Of a stretch of 64,000 nt of DNA, positions 9,713-18,805 are shown in pieces; the first letter of the stretch is position 1; each line of letters opens with the position of its first letter. The stretch is taken from the NCBI GenBank assembly GCA_913061275.1, contig CAJXSR010000012.1, positions 1 to 64,000 of the forward strand, in the 5' to 3' direction. A program made the translations under genes and the position numbers. The notes below the pieces were generated by a model. It was not told where the DNA came from and ran no database searches. It worked only from the letters and a program-made list of their open reading frames with translations. Source of the DNA: an uncultured Paracoccaceae bacterium (GTDB taxonomy: Bacteria; Pseudomonadota; Alphaproteobacteria; Rhodobacterales; Rhodobacteraceae).

Positions 9713-9738
9713 TTATTCATTTGTAAACTCAGGGCTAC

Positions 9739-9942
9739 TTACCCACGGTTTACGATACGTCCATGCAAACGTTTAATGATGGTACTGGCAGTTTTTTCAC
9801 AAGCAGCAGGAATAAATGCATGCAACAAAGCGGCGAATGCGGCAATAAATAAGGTCATCGAAAAGCCAAGTGCAAAGATAAAGTGCTGGCCGAAAGTTTC
9901 ATCCACTGAACGCGGGTGGTCTAAGAATATTTTATTAATCAT
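9739..9942 (-). CDS. Small membrane protein, DUF6356-like
   Basis: A 67-residue protein beginning MINKIFLDHPRSVDETFGQH with one hydrophobic segment (about residues 20-46). The LFLDHPRSV-E-(F/Y)-H opening and the AALLHAFIPA segment match the DUF6356 family of small alphaproteobacterial membrane proteins with no known function. It lies alone between the icd terminator and an Lrp-type regulator. Confidence 0.7.
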   Translation of the reverse strand: MINKIFLDHPRSVDETFGQHFIFALGFSMTLFIAAFAALLHAFIPAACEKTASTIIKRLHGRIVNRG

Positions 9943-10021
9943 GTCTGTCCCCTTTGATTTTTCCTAAACTAACAAAAGGTGTATGGGCATAGTTCCCAAA
10001 GATATGATTATTTTTCCCTTT

Positions 10022-10040
10022 ATTGTGATAAAATCACAAT
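10022..10040. promoter_or_regulatory. Perfect inverted repeat, probable Lrp-type operator
   Basis: ATTGTGAT (10022-10029) and ATCACAAT (10033-10040) form a perfect inverted repeat with an AAA spacer, ending 13 bp before the start codon of the Lrp/AsnC-type gene. Lrp-type regulators usually bind such AT-rich palindromes and repress their own gene, so autoregulation is likely (inference). Confidence 0.65.
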
Positions 10041-10053
10041 ATATAGTAAATAT

Positions 10054-10509
10054 ATGGAGATAGATCACATAGACCGCCAAATATTGCAAAAACTTCAACA
10101 GGATGCGTCCCTTGGGTTAGAGGACTTGGGCGATGCCGTTGGCCTTTCGCGTAATGCCTGTTGGCGTAGGGTGAAAATACTGACAGACGCCAATATCATA
10201 AAGTCGCGTGTTGCCATACTGGACGCGCAAAAGCTTAACCTTAATCTGACTGTATTTATTTCAGTGCGCACAAACCAACACGATCCGGATTGGTTAGATC
10301 AGTTTGCAAAAGCCACTCGCACCATGCCCGAAATTCTTGGCGCATATCGTATGAGTGGTGACCTAGATTACCTAATTCGCGCCCAAGTGGCCGACATGCC
10401 CGCCTATGATCGTTTTTATCAACGTCTGATAAAACGCATAAAGCTGGCAGATGTTTCCGCCAGCTTTGTTATGGAACAGATCAAAGAAACAACGGCCTTG
10501 CCGCTATAG
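10054..10509 (+). CDS. Lrp/AsnC-family transcriptional regulator
   Basis: A 151-residue regulator. Residues 1-60 form the winged helix (IDRQILQKLQQDASL..LGDAVGLSRNACWRRVK), the rest the RAM ligand/oligomerisation domain with the ILGAYRMSGDLDYLIRAQV signature. The ATG at 10054 is chosen because the HTH begins there; no clear ribosome binding site precedes it, and a TATAGT box (10042-10047) lies only 7 nt away, so the transcript might be leaderless. The 3' end overlaps the DUF1330 gene by 6 bp, convergently. Confidence 0.88.
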   Translation: MEIDHIDRQILQKLQQDASLGLEDLGDAVGLSRNACWRRVKILTDANIIKSRVAILDAQKLNLNLTVFISVRTNQHDPDWLDQFAKATRTMPEILGAYRMSGDLDYLIRAQVADMPAYDRFYQRLIKRIKLADVSASFVMEQIKETTALPL

Positions 10510-10794
10510 CCCTTCAACGATGGTATATTCACGGGTAGAAACACCAGCCGCCAGTGCAAACGCCAAAGCTTCTTGATATTCTGGCCCGTCATAAAATGTC
10601 TGCGCCGTTTCCAAATCCTTGAAACGAATAATCACGTTACGCGCCCGCGCTGGCCCTTCTTTGGTTACAGCTTTACCGCCACGTGCCAAAAACTCACCAC
10701 CGTATTTAACAACTGCCGGCCCCGCTAAAGCTGCATATTTTGCATATTCGTCATCGTTATGCACATCAATATGCACCATACAATAAGCTACCAT
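10504..10794 (-). CDS. DUF1330 family protein
   Basis: A 96-residue dimeric alpha-beta barrel protein with the standard DUF1330 layout: YAKYAALAGPAVVKYGGEFLARGG, then IIRFKDLETAQTFYDGPEYQEAL. It is cytoplasmic, of unknown function. The ATG abuts the alaS stop codon (TAA immediately followed by ATG) and an AGGAGA site lies within the end of alaS, so it is translated as the last gene of the alaS unit. Confidence 0.82.
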   Translation of the reverse strand: MVAYCMVHIDVHNDDEYAKYAALAGPAVVKYGGEFLARGGKAVTKEGPARARNVIIRFKDLETAQTFYDGPEYQEALAFALAAGVSTREYTIVEGL

Positions 10795-13452
10795 TTATCC
10801 ATCTCCTAAAAGTTTACGTGCAGCTTCCACTGCGTTTTCTGCGTTCGCTGCATCGGCCCCACCTGCTTGCGCCATATCAGGGCGACCGCCACCGCCTTTG
10901 CCGCCTAGCTCAGCTGCCGCCGCTTTCACGATGTCTACAGCGCTAATTTTGTCCGTCAGATCATTTGTTACACCCGCTGCAACCGCAGCTTTACCACCCG
11001 CATCTGAAATCAGCAAAATCACGGCTGACCCAAGACGGTTTTTATGTTCATCGATTAATCCGCGCAAATCTTTGCCGGGGACATCATGCAAAATCTGCGC
11101 AAAAAACGGCACACCGTTTACATCTTCGGCCTCTGCCGATTGTCCACCGCCGCCCATCGCAACTGCGCGGCGCAATTCTGCCACCTCATTTTGTAAAGCT
11201 TTACGTTCATCCATCAACGCCCGCAAGCGACCAGCTACATCTTCGGGCTTGGCTTTTAATGACCCTGCAATTCCAGCCAAAGTGGCGGATTGCCCCGTCA
11301 GATGCGCTAATGCTTCTTGCCCCGTCAGCGCTTCAATACGGCGCACACCAGATGCAGAGGCAGTTTCACTTAACAACGCAAACAACCCGATCTCACCTAA
11401 TTGTTTAACATGCGTACCCCCGCACAATTCCAATGAATATGTATTCTTGTCCATACCTTTGTTTGATCCGTCCAAAACGCCCATAGAAACAACACGTACC
11501 TCATCACCGTACTTTTCGCCAAACAAAGCCTGTGCGCCCATATTTCGCGCCTCATCTGGGGTCATAATGCGTGTTTCCACTTTGGAATTTTGGCGGATAT
11601 AACAATTCACATCCGCCTGTACATCTGCCAATTCTGCATCTGTCATGGCTTTTGAATGGCTAAAATCAAACCGCAATCGGTCAGCCGCATTTAGCGACCC
11701 ACGTTGTGCCACATGGCTGCCCAATGCTTCACGCAATGCTTCATTCAGCAAATGCGTAGCAGAGTGGCTATTGCGAATAGCCGAACGACGCGCATTATCT
11801 ACAAATAATTCCGCCGCACCACCCCTATTTATTGTGCCATCGGTGATTTTGCCAATATGTACAAAAATGCCAGCTTTCTTTTTAACATCCAAAATTTCAA
11901 CAGTAGCCCCATCGGTTTTCAAGACGCCCATATCCCCGATCTGACCGCCGCTTTCAGCGTAGAATGGCGTTTGGTTCAGAACCAATTCAACATCCGTGCC
12001 TTTTTCAGCCGCATCCACCAATTCACCTGCAGTAACCACAGCAATAATCTGGCCTTCGGCAATTTCGGTGTCATAGCCCAAAAACTCTGTAACACCGTAT
12101 TTTTCGGCTACATCAAACCAGATGGTTTCATCCGCCGCTTGGCCCGTACCAGCCCATGCGGCACGCGCCTTGGCTTTTTGTTCTGCCATTGCTGCATTAA
12201 ACCCGTCCGTATCCACAGACAGACCTTTTTCGCGTAACGCATCTTGGGTTAAATCCAGCGGAAACCCGAATGTGTCATATAGTTTAAATGCGGCTTTCCC
12301 AGACAAAGCCCCGCCATCAGGCAATCCAGAAACCTCATCATCCAGCAGCTTTAACCCACGATCAAGCGTGGTTTTGAAACGGGTTTCTTCCAATAATAAT
12401 GTCTCTTCGATCATTGACTGACCAATGCTAAGTTCAGGATAAGCCTGCCCCATTTGTTTGACCAAAGCAGGCACCAAACGGTGCATCACTGGGTCTTTTG
12501 CACCCAAAAGATGTGCATGGCGCATCGCGCGGCGCATAATACGGCGCAAGACATATCCACGCCCCTCATTTGAAGGTAAAACACCGTCTGCGATTAAAAA
12601 CGAGGTAGAACGCAAATGATCTGCAATCACACGGTGATGCACGTTTTGATCCCCATAAGGGTCAACACCCGTTGCTTGCGCAGAGGCTTCTATCAGGTCT
12701 TTGAACAGGTCAGTTTCATAATTATCATGGCTTCCCTGCATTAAGGCCGCGATACGTTCAATACCCATGCCAGTATCAATAGATTGCATATCAAGCGGGG
12801 TCAGCGTGCCGTCCGTATGTTGTTCATTTTGCATGAACACAACATTCCATATTTCAATAAACCTATCACCATCTTCTTCAGGGCTACCAGGCGGCCCACC
12901 CCAAATGTGATCGCCGTGGTCATAGAAAATTTCTGTGCAAGGCCCACAAGGCCCCGTAGGCCCCATACGCCAAAAATTATCATCGGCGGCAATACGGATT
13001 ATGCGGTCATCAGGCAGGCCCGCATATTTCTTCCAAATGTCAGCCGCTTCATCATCCGTATGATAGACGGTGACATAAAGCCGGGTTTTGTCGATGCCAA
13101 AATCCTTGGTAATCAAATCCCAAGCGTACATAATAGCTTGTTCTTTGAAGTAATTCCCAAAAGAGAAATTGCCCAACATTTCAAAAAACGTGTGGTGGCG
13201 CGCAGTGTAGCCGACATTATCCAAATCATTGTGTTTTCCGCCTGCACGTACACATTTTTGCGCCGTGGTAGCACGGTTGTAATCACGGGTTTCTTGCCCC
13301 GTGAACAGGTTTTTGAACTGAACCATACCAGAATTGACAAACATCAAAGTCGGATCATTACGCGGAACTAAGGGTGAGCTATCAACGATTTGGTGGTCGT
13401 TGTCCCCAAAGAAATTCAAGAATGTGGAACGAATGTCGTTAACGCTGGTCAT
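10795..13452 (-). CDS. alaS: Alanine-tRNA ligase
   Basis: An 885-residue class II synthetase of full length. The N-terminal catalytic core begins [20 protein letters not shown] and includes [13 protein letters not shown]; the editing domain has the zinc/hydrolytic [11 protein letters not shown] motif and the CGGTHV motif; the C-terminal C-Ala domain has the glycine-rich segment [16 protein letters not shown]. It charges tRNA-Ala. It is followed directly by a DUF1330 gene and preceded 60 bp away by the MOSC gene on the same strand. Confidence 0.97.
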   Translation of the reverse strand: MTSVNDIRSTFLNFFGDNDHQIVDSSPLVPRNDPTLMFVNSGMVQFKNLFTGQETRDYNRATTAQKCVRAGGKHNDLDNVGYTARHHTFFEMLGNFSFGNYFKEQAIMYAWDLITKDFGIDKTRLYVTVYHTDDEAADIWKKYAGLPDDRIIRIAADDNFWRMGPTGPCGPCTEIFYDHGDHIWGGPPGSPEEDGDRFIEIWNVVFMQNEQHTDGTLTPLDMQSIDTGMGIERIAALMQGSHDNYETDLFKDLIEASAQATGVDPYGDQNVHHRVIADHLRSTSFLIADGVLPSNEGRGYVLRRIMRRAMRHAHLLGAKDPVMHRLVPALVKQMGQAYPELSIGQSMIEETLLLEETRFKTTLDRGLKLLDDEVSGLPDGGALSGKAAFKLYDTFGFPLDLTQDALREKGLSVDTDGFNAAMAEQKAKARAAWAGTGQAADETIWFDVAEKYGVTEFLGYDTEIAEGQIIAVVTAGELVDAAEKGTDVELVLNQTPFYAESGGQIGDMGVLKTDGATVEILDVKKKAGIFVHIGKITDGTINRGGAAELFVDNARRSAIRNSHSATHLLNEALREALGSHVAQRGSLNAADRLRFDFSHSKAMTDAELADVQADVNCYIRQNSKVETRIMTPDEARNMGAQALFGEKYGDEVRVVSMGVLDGSNKGMDKNTYSLELCGGTHVKQLGEIGLFALLSETASASGVRRIEALTGQEALAHLTGQSATLAGIAGSLKAKPEDVAGRLRALMDERKALQNEVAELRRAVAMGGGGQSAEAEDVNGVPFFAQILHDVPGKDLRGLIDEHKNRLGSAVILLISDAGGKAAVAAGVTNDLTDKISAVDIVKAAAAELGGKGGGGRPDMAQAGGADAANAENAVEAARKLLGDG

Positions 13453-13512
13453 GGGCTTTTCCGCTAGTGGTTTTCATGCGTTTTAGCCAAGGCATTGGGG
13501 GGTGTCTACAGT

Positions 13513-14061
13513 TTATGCTTTCTGAATAAGATCGCCTGTTGAAACCCAGCCATCCTGCACCACTTCACATAACACCCCGCGCAAGCGATGTTGCAGGTTT
13601 TCGGGCATCACAATCCAGTCTTTGGCGTCGGTTCCATAACGCACCTTCCACTTAACGCAAGCATCATTGAACTTGTCCGAAACCCGCAAAACAACACTGC
13701 CAATATTTAGCAAAGTACCGTTTGGCATATTGGCATGTGAAAAATCCATATCGGCAATAATCGGATCCCCTGGGTGTGGTGTATTCTCACGGTCACGCCA
13801 CACCATATCCATTACACGGGTGCCAAGAATTGAAACCTGAATGCGCGGGTCTGGTGACCCATCGGGCAACTTCAACCACGGTGCTGTATTCCACCGCTCG
13901 CTTGGCGTACCAAATTCGCGAGTCATTTGAATTTTATCGACAAAATTGCGCTCTCCAAAATCGGGACGCAGGCATAATTGTTTAACAGGTGCTTTGTTTT
14001 TTGGGGCGGCCAGAATATTAGGCAGGGCGGCCTGCAATTCTGCTAAAGTAACTTGTTTCAT
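13513..14061 (-). CDS. MOSC-domain-like protein
   Basis: A 182-residue protein with the MOSC-type pattern: HPGDPIIADMDFSHANMPNGTLLNIGSVVLRVSD followed, after a conserved Cys (NDACVKWKVRYG), by a C-terminal strand region. MOSC proteins bind or transfer sulfur of molybdenum cofactor in some families; here the exact role is not known. It follows the LysE gene after 9 bp, likely as one transcript. Confidence 0.65.
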   Translation of the reverse strand: MKQVTLAELQAALPNILAAPKNKAPVKQLCLRPDFGERNFVDKIQMTREFGTPSERWNTAPWLKLPDGSPDPRIQVSILGTRVMDMVWRDRENTPHPGDPIIADMDFSHANMPNGTLLNIGSVVLRVSDKFNDACVKWKVRYGTDAKDWIVMPENLQHRLRGVLCEVVQDGWVSTGDLIQKA

Positions 14062-14070
14062 CGAATTCCC

Positions 14071-14703
14071 TTATGCACTAACGCGTCTGAATGTAGCCGT
14101 GATAATACCCATTGCAATCAAAGTGCAACCGCCAAAACGTGACAGGCCTGCAAGAACTGTGGGCTGTGCTATGCGCATACGCAAACGATCTGCCAATAAT
14201 GCATATGCCAACGAATTTATGGCAGCAAGACTAATAAATGTTACAATTAATATAGCGAATTGCGCAAATAATGGGTTTTCTGGCCGGATAAATTGCGGCA
14301 CGAAAGCAATGAAAAATACGATGGATTTGGGGTTAAGTGCGGTAACAGCAGCGGTATTACGAAGAACGCTGCCTGCGGATATAACGCCTGTATCAGTTAA
14401 CTCAGCCAAACTTATCGTTTTAGCGGATCTAAACAGCTTCACACCCAAATAAATCAGGTAAGCTGCCCCGATCCATTTTAGGGCCATAAATAAGTCTGCA
14501 GATGCCAAAACCACTGCACCTAGGCCCAACAATGAAGTGCTCATTGCAATTAAATCGCCAAGGGCCACACCTGCAACAGTTGCCAATGCAACGGTTCGCC
14601 CCTGACTTAATGCATAGCTCATTACCAACAAAATCGTGGGGCCAGGAATAATCAACAATACAGCTGAGGCCGCAACAAATGCTAACCATATGTCTAATGT
14701 CAT
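14071..14703 (-). CDS. LysE/RhtB-family amino-acid exporter
   Basis: A 210-residue inner-membrane protein with about six hydrophobic segments. The N-terminal IPGPTILLVMSYALSQG is the family signature for LysE/RhtB exporters of amino acids or homoserine lactones. The substrate cannot be inferred. It is the first gene of a pair with the MOSC-like gene. Confidence 0.87.
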   Translation of the reverse strand: MTLDIWLAFVAASAVLLIIPGPTILLVMSYALSQGRTVALATVAGVALGDLIAMSTSLLGLGAVVLASADLFMALKWIGAAYLIYLGVKLFRSAKTISLAELTDTGVISAGSVLRNTAAVTALNPKSIVFFIAFVPQFIRPENPLFAQFAILIVTFISLAAINSLAYALLADRLRMRIAQPTVLAGLSRFGGCTLIAMGIITATFRRVSA

Positions 14704-14779
14704 GGGGCTTCCTTTACTAATAATCAGAAAACCAAGCCATTATTTAAAACACCTGTAAAGTGCTTTTTTGCTTTTACAT

Positions 14780-14805
14780 AAAAAGGCCGGGTTATTCCCC
14801 CGGCC
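14780..14805 (-). terminator. Rho-independent terminator of recA
   Basis: On the minus strand GGCCGGG pairs with CCCGGCC (arms 14799-14805 and 14785-14791) and is followed by five T residues (14784-14780). It begins 24 nt after the recA stop. Confidence 0.85.
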
Positions 14806-14828
14806 CAATGTTAATAATTCGGAATTGT

Positions 14829-15920
14829 TTACGCCTCTACAACCGCATCATCATCGTCTTTTTTGGCCAGTAAGGCTTCTGCGGCGGACATATCAAAATC
14901 CAAACCGTGTGATGCACGGATTTTATCTTCAATATCCAACGCCATACGCGGATTTTCTTTTAGGTAGTTTTTGGCGTTTTCACGTCCCTGCCCAATGCGC
15001 TGATCGCCGTAAGAAAACCACGAACCTGACTTTTCAACCAATCCCGCTTTCACACCTAGATCAATCAATTCACCACGTTTTGAAACGCCTTGCCCGTACA
15101 TTATATCAAACTCAACCTGCTTAAACGGTGGGGCCACTTTGTTTTTTACAATTTTCACACGGGTCTGGTTGCCAACGATTTCATCGCGATCCTTTATCGC
15201 ACCGATGCGGCGAATATCTAGGCGCACAGATGAATAAAATTTCAACGCATTACCGCCAGATGTGGTTTCAGGCGAGCCAAACATCACGCCGATTTTCATT
15301 CTGATCTGGTTGATGAAAATTACCATACAACCTGATTTTGAAATCGATCCAGTTAATTTACGCATGGCTTGCGACATCAGACGTGCTTGCGCACCTACCT
15401 GATGGTCGCCCATATCACCCTCTAGTTCCGCCTTTGGTGTCAAGGCTGCCACAGAATCAACGACCACAACTGATACCGCACCAGAGCGCACTAATGTGTC
15501 GGTAATTTCCAAAGCCTGTTCGCCCGCATCTGGTTGCGAGATCAGCAATTCATCCAAATCAACACCCAGATTTTTGGCGTACACAGGATCAAGTGCGTGT
15601 TCTGCATCTACAAAGGCACAAATACCGCCCGATTTTTGCGCCTCTGCAAGTACATGCAGTGCCAATGTGGTTTTACCAGAGCTTTCAGGCCCGTAAATTT
15701 CAATAACACGGCCCTTTGGCAAACCGCCTATGCCCAAGGCAATATCCAACCCCAATGACCCTGTTGATGTTGCATCAATTTCCAGCGCAGGATTATCCTG
15801 CCCCAGCTTCATCACTGAGCCCTTACCAAATTGGCGTTCAATTTGGCCCAAAGCCGCTTCAAGTGCTTTTTGCTTATTCATTGCTTTTTTATCGTTCATA
15901 TCTAGTAACGTCGCGCCCAT
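14829..15920 (-). CDS. recA: Recombinase RecA
   Basis: A 363-residue protein that forms filaments on single-stranded DNA for strand exchange and triggers LexA self-cleavage. Walker [10 protein letters not shown] is at residues 77-85, and [20 protein letters not shown] is the L2 loop region. The C-terminus is acidic ([11 protein letters not shown]), as usual. The start at 15920 is chosen because homology begins near [12 protein letters not shown] LexA-type box lies 50 bp upstream, so it is SOS regulated, and a strong terminator follows. Confidence 0.97.
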   Translation of the reverse strand: MGATLLDMNDKKAMNKQKALEAALGQIERQFGKGSVMKLGQDNPALEIDATSTGSLGLDIALGIGGLPKGRVIEIYGPESSGKTTLALHVLAEAQKSGGICAFVDAEHALDPVYAKNLGVDLDELLISQPDAGEQALEITDTLVRSGAVSVVVVDSVAALTPKAELEGDMGDHQVGAQARLMSQAMRKLTGSISKSGCMVIFINQIRMKIGVMFGSPETTSGGNALKFYSSVRLDIRRIGAIKDRDEIVGNQTRVKIVKNKVAPPFKQVEFDIMYGQGVSKRGELIDLGVKAGLVEKSGSWFSYGDQRIGQGRENAKNYLKENPRMALDIEDKIRASHGLDFDMSAAEALLAKKDDDDAVVEA

Positions 15921-15969
15921 ATTTTTGCCCTTTATTTCATATCGTGGCCTGTGCGACAACGATTGGTTT

Positions 15970-15984
15970 GTTCTATTTATGTTC
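15970..15984. promoter_or_regulatory. LexA (SOS) box, GTTC-N7-GTTC
   Basis: GTTC (15970-15973), seven bases, then GTTC (15981-15984) match the direct-repeat LexA site described for Rhodobacter and other alphaproteobacteria. It is 50 bp upstream of the recA start codon. Confidence 0.85.
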
Positions 15985-16128
15985 TTATTTTACCTTATGA
16001 GACCAAAAAAAGAACATTTCAAGAAAAAATTTACATTTTTAAAGATTATGTCAGAATTTACATAAGCCTTTTACAGCTAATCCTTGATACCATATGTAAG
16101 TACTCAGGGTTAATAAGCTCTTAAAAAT

Positions 16129-16659
16129 TTACTCAATTCCAAACTGTTTTAATTTGGCACGTGCAGATAAATCGCCCAATGCCGCAGCTTTTTTCAGCCA
16201 AATTAGGGCTACATCTTTTGATTGCGGAACACCTTGCCCATAAAAATAAAGTGATGCTAATGAAAATTGTGCCGCTGGATGATCTTGATCTGCGGCTTCG
16301 CGCAACAACTCTGCGGCGCGTTGTTTTGATTTCTCCACACCGCGCCCAACCTTATAAAGCGTCCCCAAATAATATTGGGCGTCAGAAAGTTTCTGATCTG
16401 CCGCTTTATGAAACATTTCAATGGCGTGCGCATCTGACTGCACCACCCCCTGCCCGTTAAAGTACATAATACCAAGACGGTGCTGGGCAATGGCATAACC
16501 TTGATCTGCAGCTTGCTTATAAAATTGCACAGCAGATTTATAATCCCGCGCTTCATAAGCTTCTTGTCCGTCTTCAAGTGGGCCTGCAAAGACTGGGTTT
16601 GAACAGACGCTTAACAGCCCTGCAATCATCAATGTCTTCACAAACATGGGTAAAATCAT
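16129..16659 (-). CDS. Secreted Sel1-like repeat protein
   Basis: A 176-residue protein with a signal peptide (hydrophobic residues about 5-25, ending NPVFAG) followed by four Sel1-type repeats of about 36 residues: typical units are AIAQHRLGIMYFNGQGV, DAQYYLGTLYKVGRGV and AAQFSLASLYFYGQGV. Such alpha-helical solenoids mediate protein contacts in the periplasm. An inverted repeat lies about 24-47 bp upstream of its start. The partner is unknown. Confidence 0.82.
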   Translation of the reverse strand: MILPMFVKTLMIAGLLSVCSNPVFAGPLEDGQEAYEARDYKSAVQFYKQAADQGYAIAQHRLGIMYFNGQGVVQSDAHAIEMFHKAADQKLSDAQYYLGTLYKVGRGVEKSKQRAAELLREAADQDHPAAQFSLASLYFYGQGVPQSKDVALIWLKKAAALGDLSARAKLKQFGIE

Positions 16660-16682
16660 CTACTTCCTGCCCTTTTGCACCG

Positions 16683-16706
16683 AATATACACAAATACATG
16701 TATATT
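16683..16706. promoter_or_regulatory. Inverted repeat upstream of the Sel1-repeat gene
   Basis: AATATACA (16683-16690) and TGTATATT (16699-16706) form perfect 8-bp arms around an 8-bp spacer, 24 bp before the Sel1-repeat start and about 95 bp before the divergent sulfotransferase-like gene. It could be an operator serving either gene. Confidence 0.4.
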
Positions 16707-16800
16707 TTACCAAATTATATTCCCCTGATATACGTAATGGTTTATACGCTAAGGTGAGCAATGGTAAAATAATCACCAATAAAGTGTAACAGGTCGTAAT

Positions 16801-17397
16801 ATGTTGATTTTTATTAAAGAACGGTTGGTTTTTTTTGCAACGCCAAAAACTGCTTCGACTTCTATTGAAACCACTTTAGGTAATTTATGTGAAATCAGGC
16901 TGTCTAGGCACCCATCGGTTAAACACACGCCTTATCGAAAGTACAAGCGACTACTGGAACCTTTCGTATCTACCATCATAGATGTCCCCCCAGACCGTAT
17001 TGCGGCATTTCGCGAACCTGTTGACTGGCTGGGAAGCTGGTACAGGTACCGCAGCCGCCAAGAGTTAATCGGCACCCCAAACAGCACCCATGATGTAACA
17101 TTCAACCAATTTATCGAAAGCTACTTACAAGACAAATCGCCTGCTTATGCGCGTGTTGGCTCACAAGCCAAGTTTGTTTCTGATAAAGACGGCACATTGG
17201 GTATGACCCACCTGTTTTGCTACGATCAATTAGGAACGATGGTTGCTTTCTTGGAAGAACGCCTGAAAAAACAAATAAAACTGCCCAAAACCAACGTATC
17301 CCCAAAAACAGAATTATCGATTAGCCCCACCCTGTTGAAAGATTTACAAAAAACATACGCCCGTGATTTTGAAATATACAACACGATCGGGAATTAA
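16801..17397 (+). CDS. Sulfotransferase-like protein
   Basis: A 198-residue protein beginning MLIFIKERLVFFATPKTAST. The segment FFATPKTASTSIE (about residues 11-23) has the form of the PAPS-binding 5' phosphosulfate loop of sulfotransferases, and RIAAFREPVDWLGSWY resembles the 3' phosphate loop with its Arg-(D/E)-P. It is shorter than most carbohydrate sulfotransferases. It is followed 3 bp later by a GNAT acetyltransferase gene. The acceptor is unknown. Confidence 0.65.
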   Translation: MLIFIKERLVFFATPKTASTSIETTLGNLCEIRLSRHPSVKHTPYRKYKRLLEPFVSTIIDVPPDRIAAFREPVDWLGSWYRYRSRQELIGTPNSTHDVTFNQFIESYLQDKSPAYARVGSQAKFVSDKDGTLGMTHLFCYDQLGTMVAFLEERLKKQIKLPKTNVSPKTELSISPTLLKDLQKTYARDFEIYNTIGN

Positions 17398-17400
17398 CCT

Positions 17401-17883
17401 GTGAAAATTAGAAATGCTTCGCCAGGTGACATTGCCGAACTTTGCCATTTGCTGAATGAAATCATCCATATTGGCGGTACAACGGCAAATGAGACACCGC
17501 TTTCGCATCAAGATTTCAGCGACTATTTTCTATCGGGGGCGGATCATATTTGCTGCTTTGTTGCAGAAGGTGACACAGGATTGCTTATGGGGTTTCAAGC
17601 ATTGGACCATCACACTAAATTGCCCAAAAATTGCGCCGACATTGGCACATTCGTAAAACATGGCACAACACAATCAGGTATAGGCACGGCTCTTTTCCAA
17701 CAAACATTACTCCACGCACGACAGCACGGCATAAGCAATATCAATGCCACAATCCGCAAAGACAACATCTCTGGCATCGCATATTATACCAAAATGGGCT
17801 TCACAGATCACTCTGTAGCAAAAGACGTACCATTGCTGGATGGAACAAAAGTTGATCGTATTTCAAAACGATACGCCATTTAA
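17401..17883 (+). CDS. GNAT-family N-acetyltransferase
   Basis: A 160-residue GNAT protein with a GTG start. Beginning MKIRNASPGDIAELCHLL, it has the acetyl-CoA loop GTTQSGIGTALFQQTL and the C-terminal YYTKMGFTDHS motif; it resembles phosphinothricin-type acetyltransferases. The start is 3 bp after the sulfotransferase-like gene, so the two are co-translated. The 3' end overlaps ppk2 by 4 bp, convergently. Confidence 0.85.
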   Translation: MKIRNASPGDIAELCHLLNEIIHIGGTTANETPLSHQDFSDYFLSGADHICCFVAEGDTGLLMGFQALDHHTKLPKNCADIGTFVKHGTTQSGIGTALFQQTLLHARQHGISNINATIRKDNISGIAYYTKMGFTDHSVAKDVPLLDGTKVDRISKRYAI

Positions 17884-18698
17884 ACCTTATGATGTATCTC
17901 ATCCACAAAGGTCTGATCGTCCATTGGTGGGCGGACATAGCCTTGTTGTGGTGGGCGTTCATCCAGTACAATAGGTTCTGGCGTGGTATCTTGATACGGG
18001 ATTTGGGCCAATAGATGCGTGATACAGTTCAATCTGGCGTGTTTTTTCACATCCGAACGCACCACATACCACGGGGCCTGTTTGATGTCTGTATGAGCAA
18101 ACATAATATCCTTGGCCTTTGAATAACCCACCCAACGTTTACGCGACTCCAAATCCATCGGGCTAAGCTTCCAGCGCTTTGTCGGCGTGGTTAGACGTTT
18201 TTGGAAACGGCGTTCCTGTTCATCATCACTGACCGAGAACCAGTATTTTAACAATATTATCCCCGAACGCACCAACATGCGTTCAAACTCTGGGCAACTG
18301 CGCAGAAAATCTTGATGTTCTTCATCTGAACAAAACCCCATCACCCGCTCAACCCCGCCACGGTTATACCACGATCTGTCCAAAATCACCATTTCACCGG
18401 CCGAAGGCAGATGTGCCACATAGCGTTGAAAATACCACTGGGTTTGTTCACGTTCTGTGGGTGCAGGCAGGGCTACGACACGGCATGTGCGTGAATTCAA
18501 CGGCTCGGTAATACGCTTAATCGTGCCGCCCTTGCCAGCCGCATCGCGGCCTTCAAAGATTACCACAACTTTTAGCCCTTTGACCTTGATCCATTCCTGC
18601 ATTTTGACCAGTTCGATCTGCAATCGGGCCAATTCAGCCTCATAGCGTGCGTTGGTAATTTTCTTGTTTGGATCTCGTATTGCATCTGTATCAGTCAT
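17880..18698 (-). CDS. ppk2: Polyphosphate kinase 2
   Basis: A 272-residue class I PPK2 with a single kinase domain. Walker A is GRDAAGKGG, Walker B-like motif DRSWYNRGGVERVMGF, and lid region RLTTPTKRWKLSPMDLESR. The family phosphorylates nucleoside diphosphates with polyphosphate (or the reverse). The start at 18698 gives the usual N-terminus; upstream residues show no similarity. A polyphosphate-related Ppx/GppA gene lies 13 kb away in the same window but is not linked. Confidence 0.92.
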   Translation of the reverse strand: MTDTDAIRDPNKKITNARYEAELARLQIELVKMQEWIKVKGLKVVVIFEGRDAAGKGGTIKRITEPLNSRTCRVVALPAPTEREQTQWYFQRYVAHLPSAGEMVILDRSWYNRGGVERVMGFCSDEEHQDFLRSCPEFERMLVRSGIILLKYWFSVSDDEQERRFQKRLTTPTKRWKLSPMDLESRKRWVGYSKAKDIMFAHTDIKQAPWYVVRSDVKKHARLNCITHLLAQIPYQDTTPEPIVLDERPPQQGYVRPPMDDQTFVDEIHHKV

Positions 18699-18805
18699 AA
18701 TCGTCAGTCCCCCCGTTTTTATAAAGTATCTATAATAATCTGGTTCAGAGTAATACATGAACGCATTTCAGTCGATTTTTATTTACAGGCTGTAATATTC
18801 TAAGG

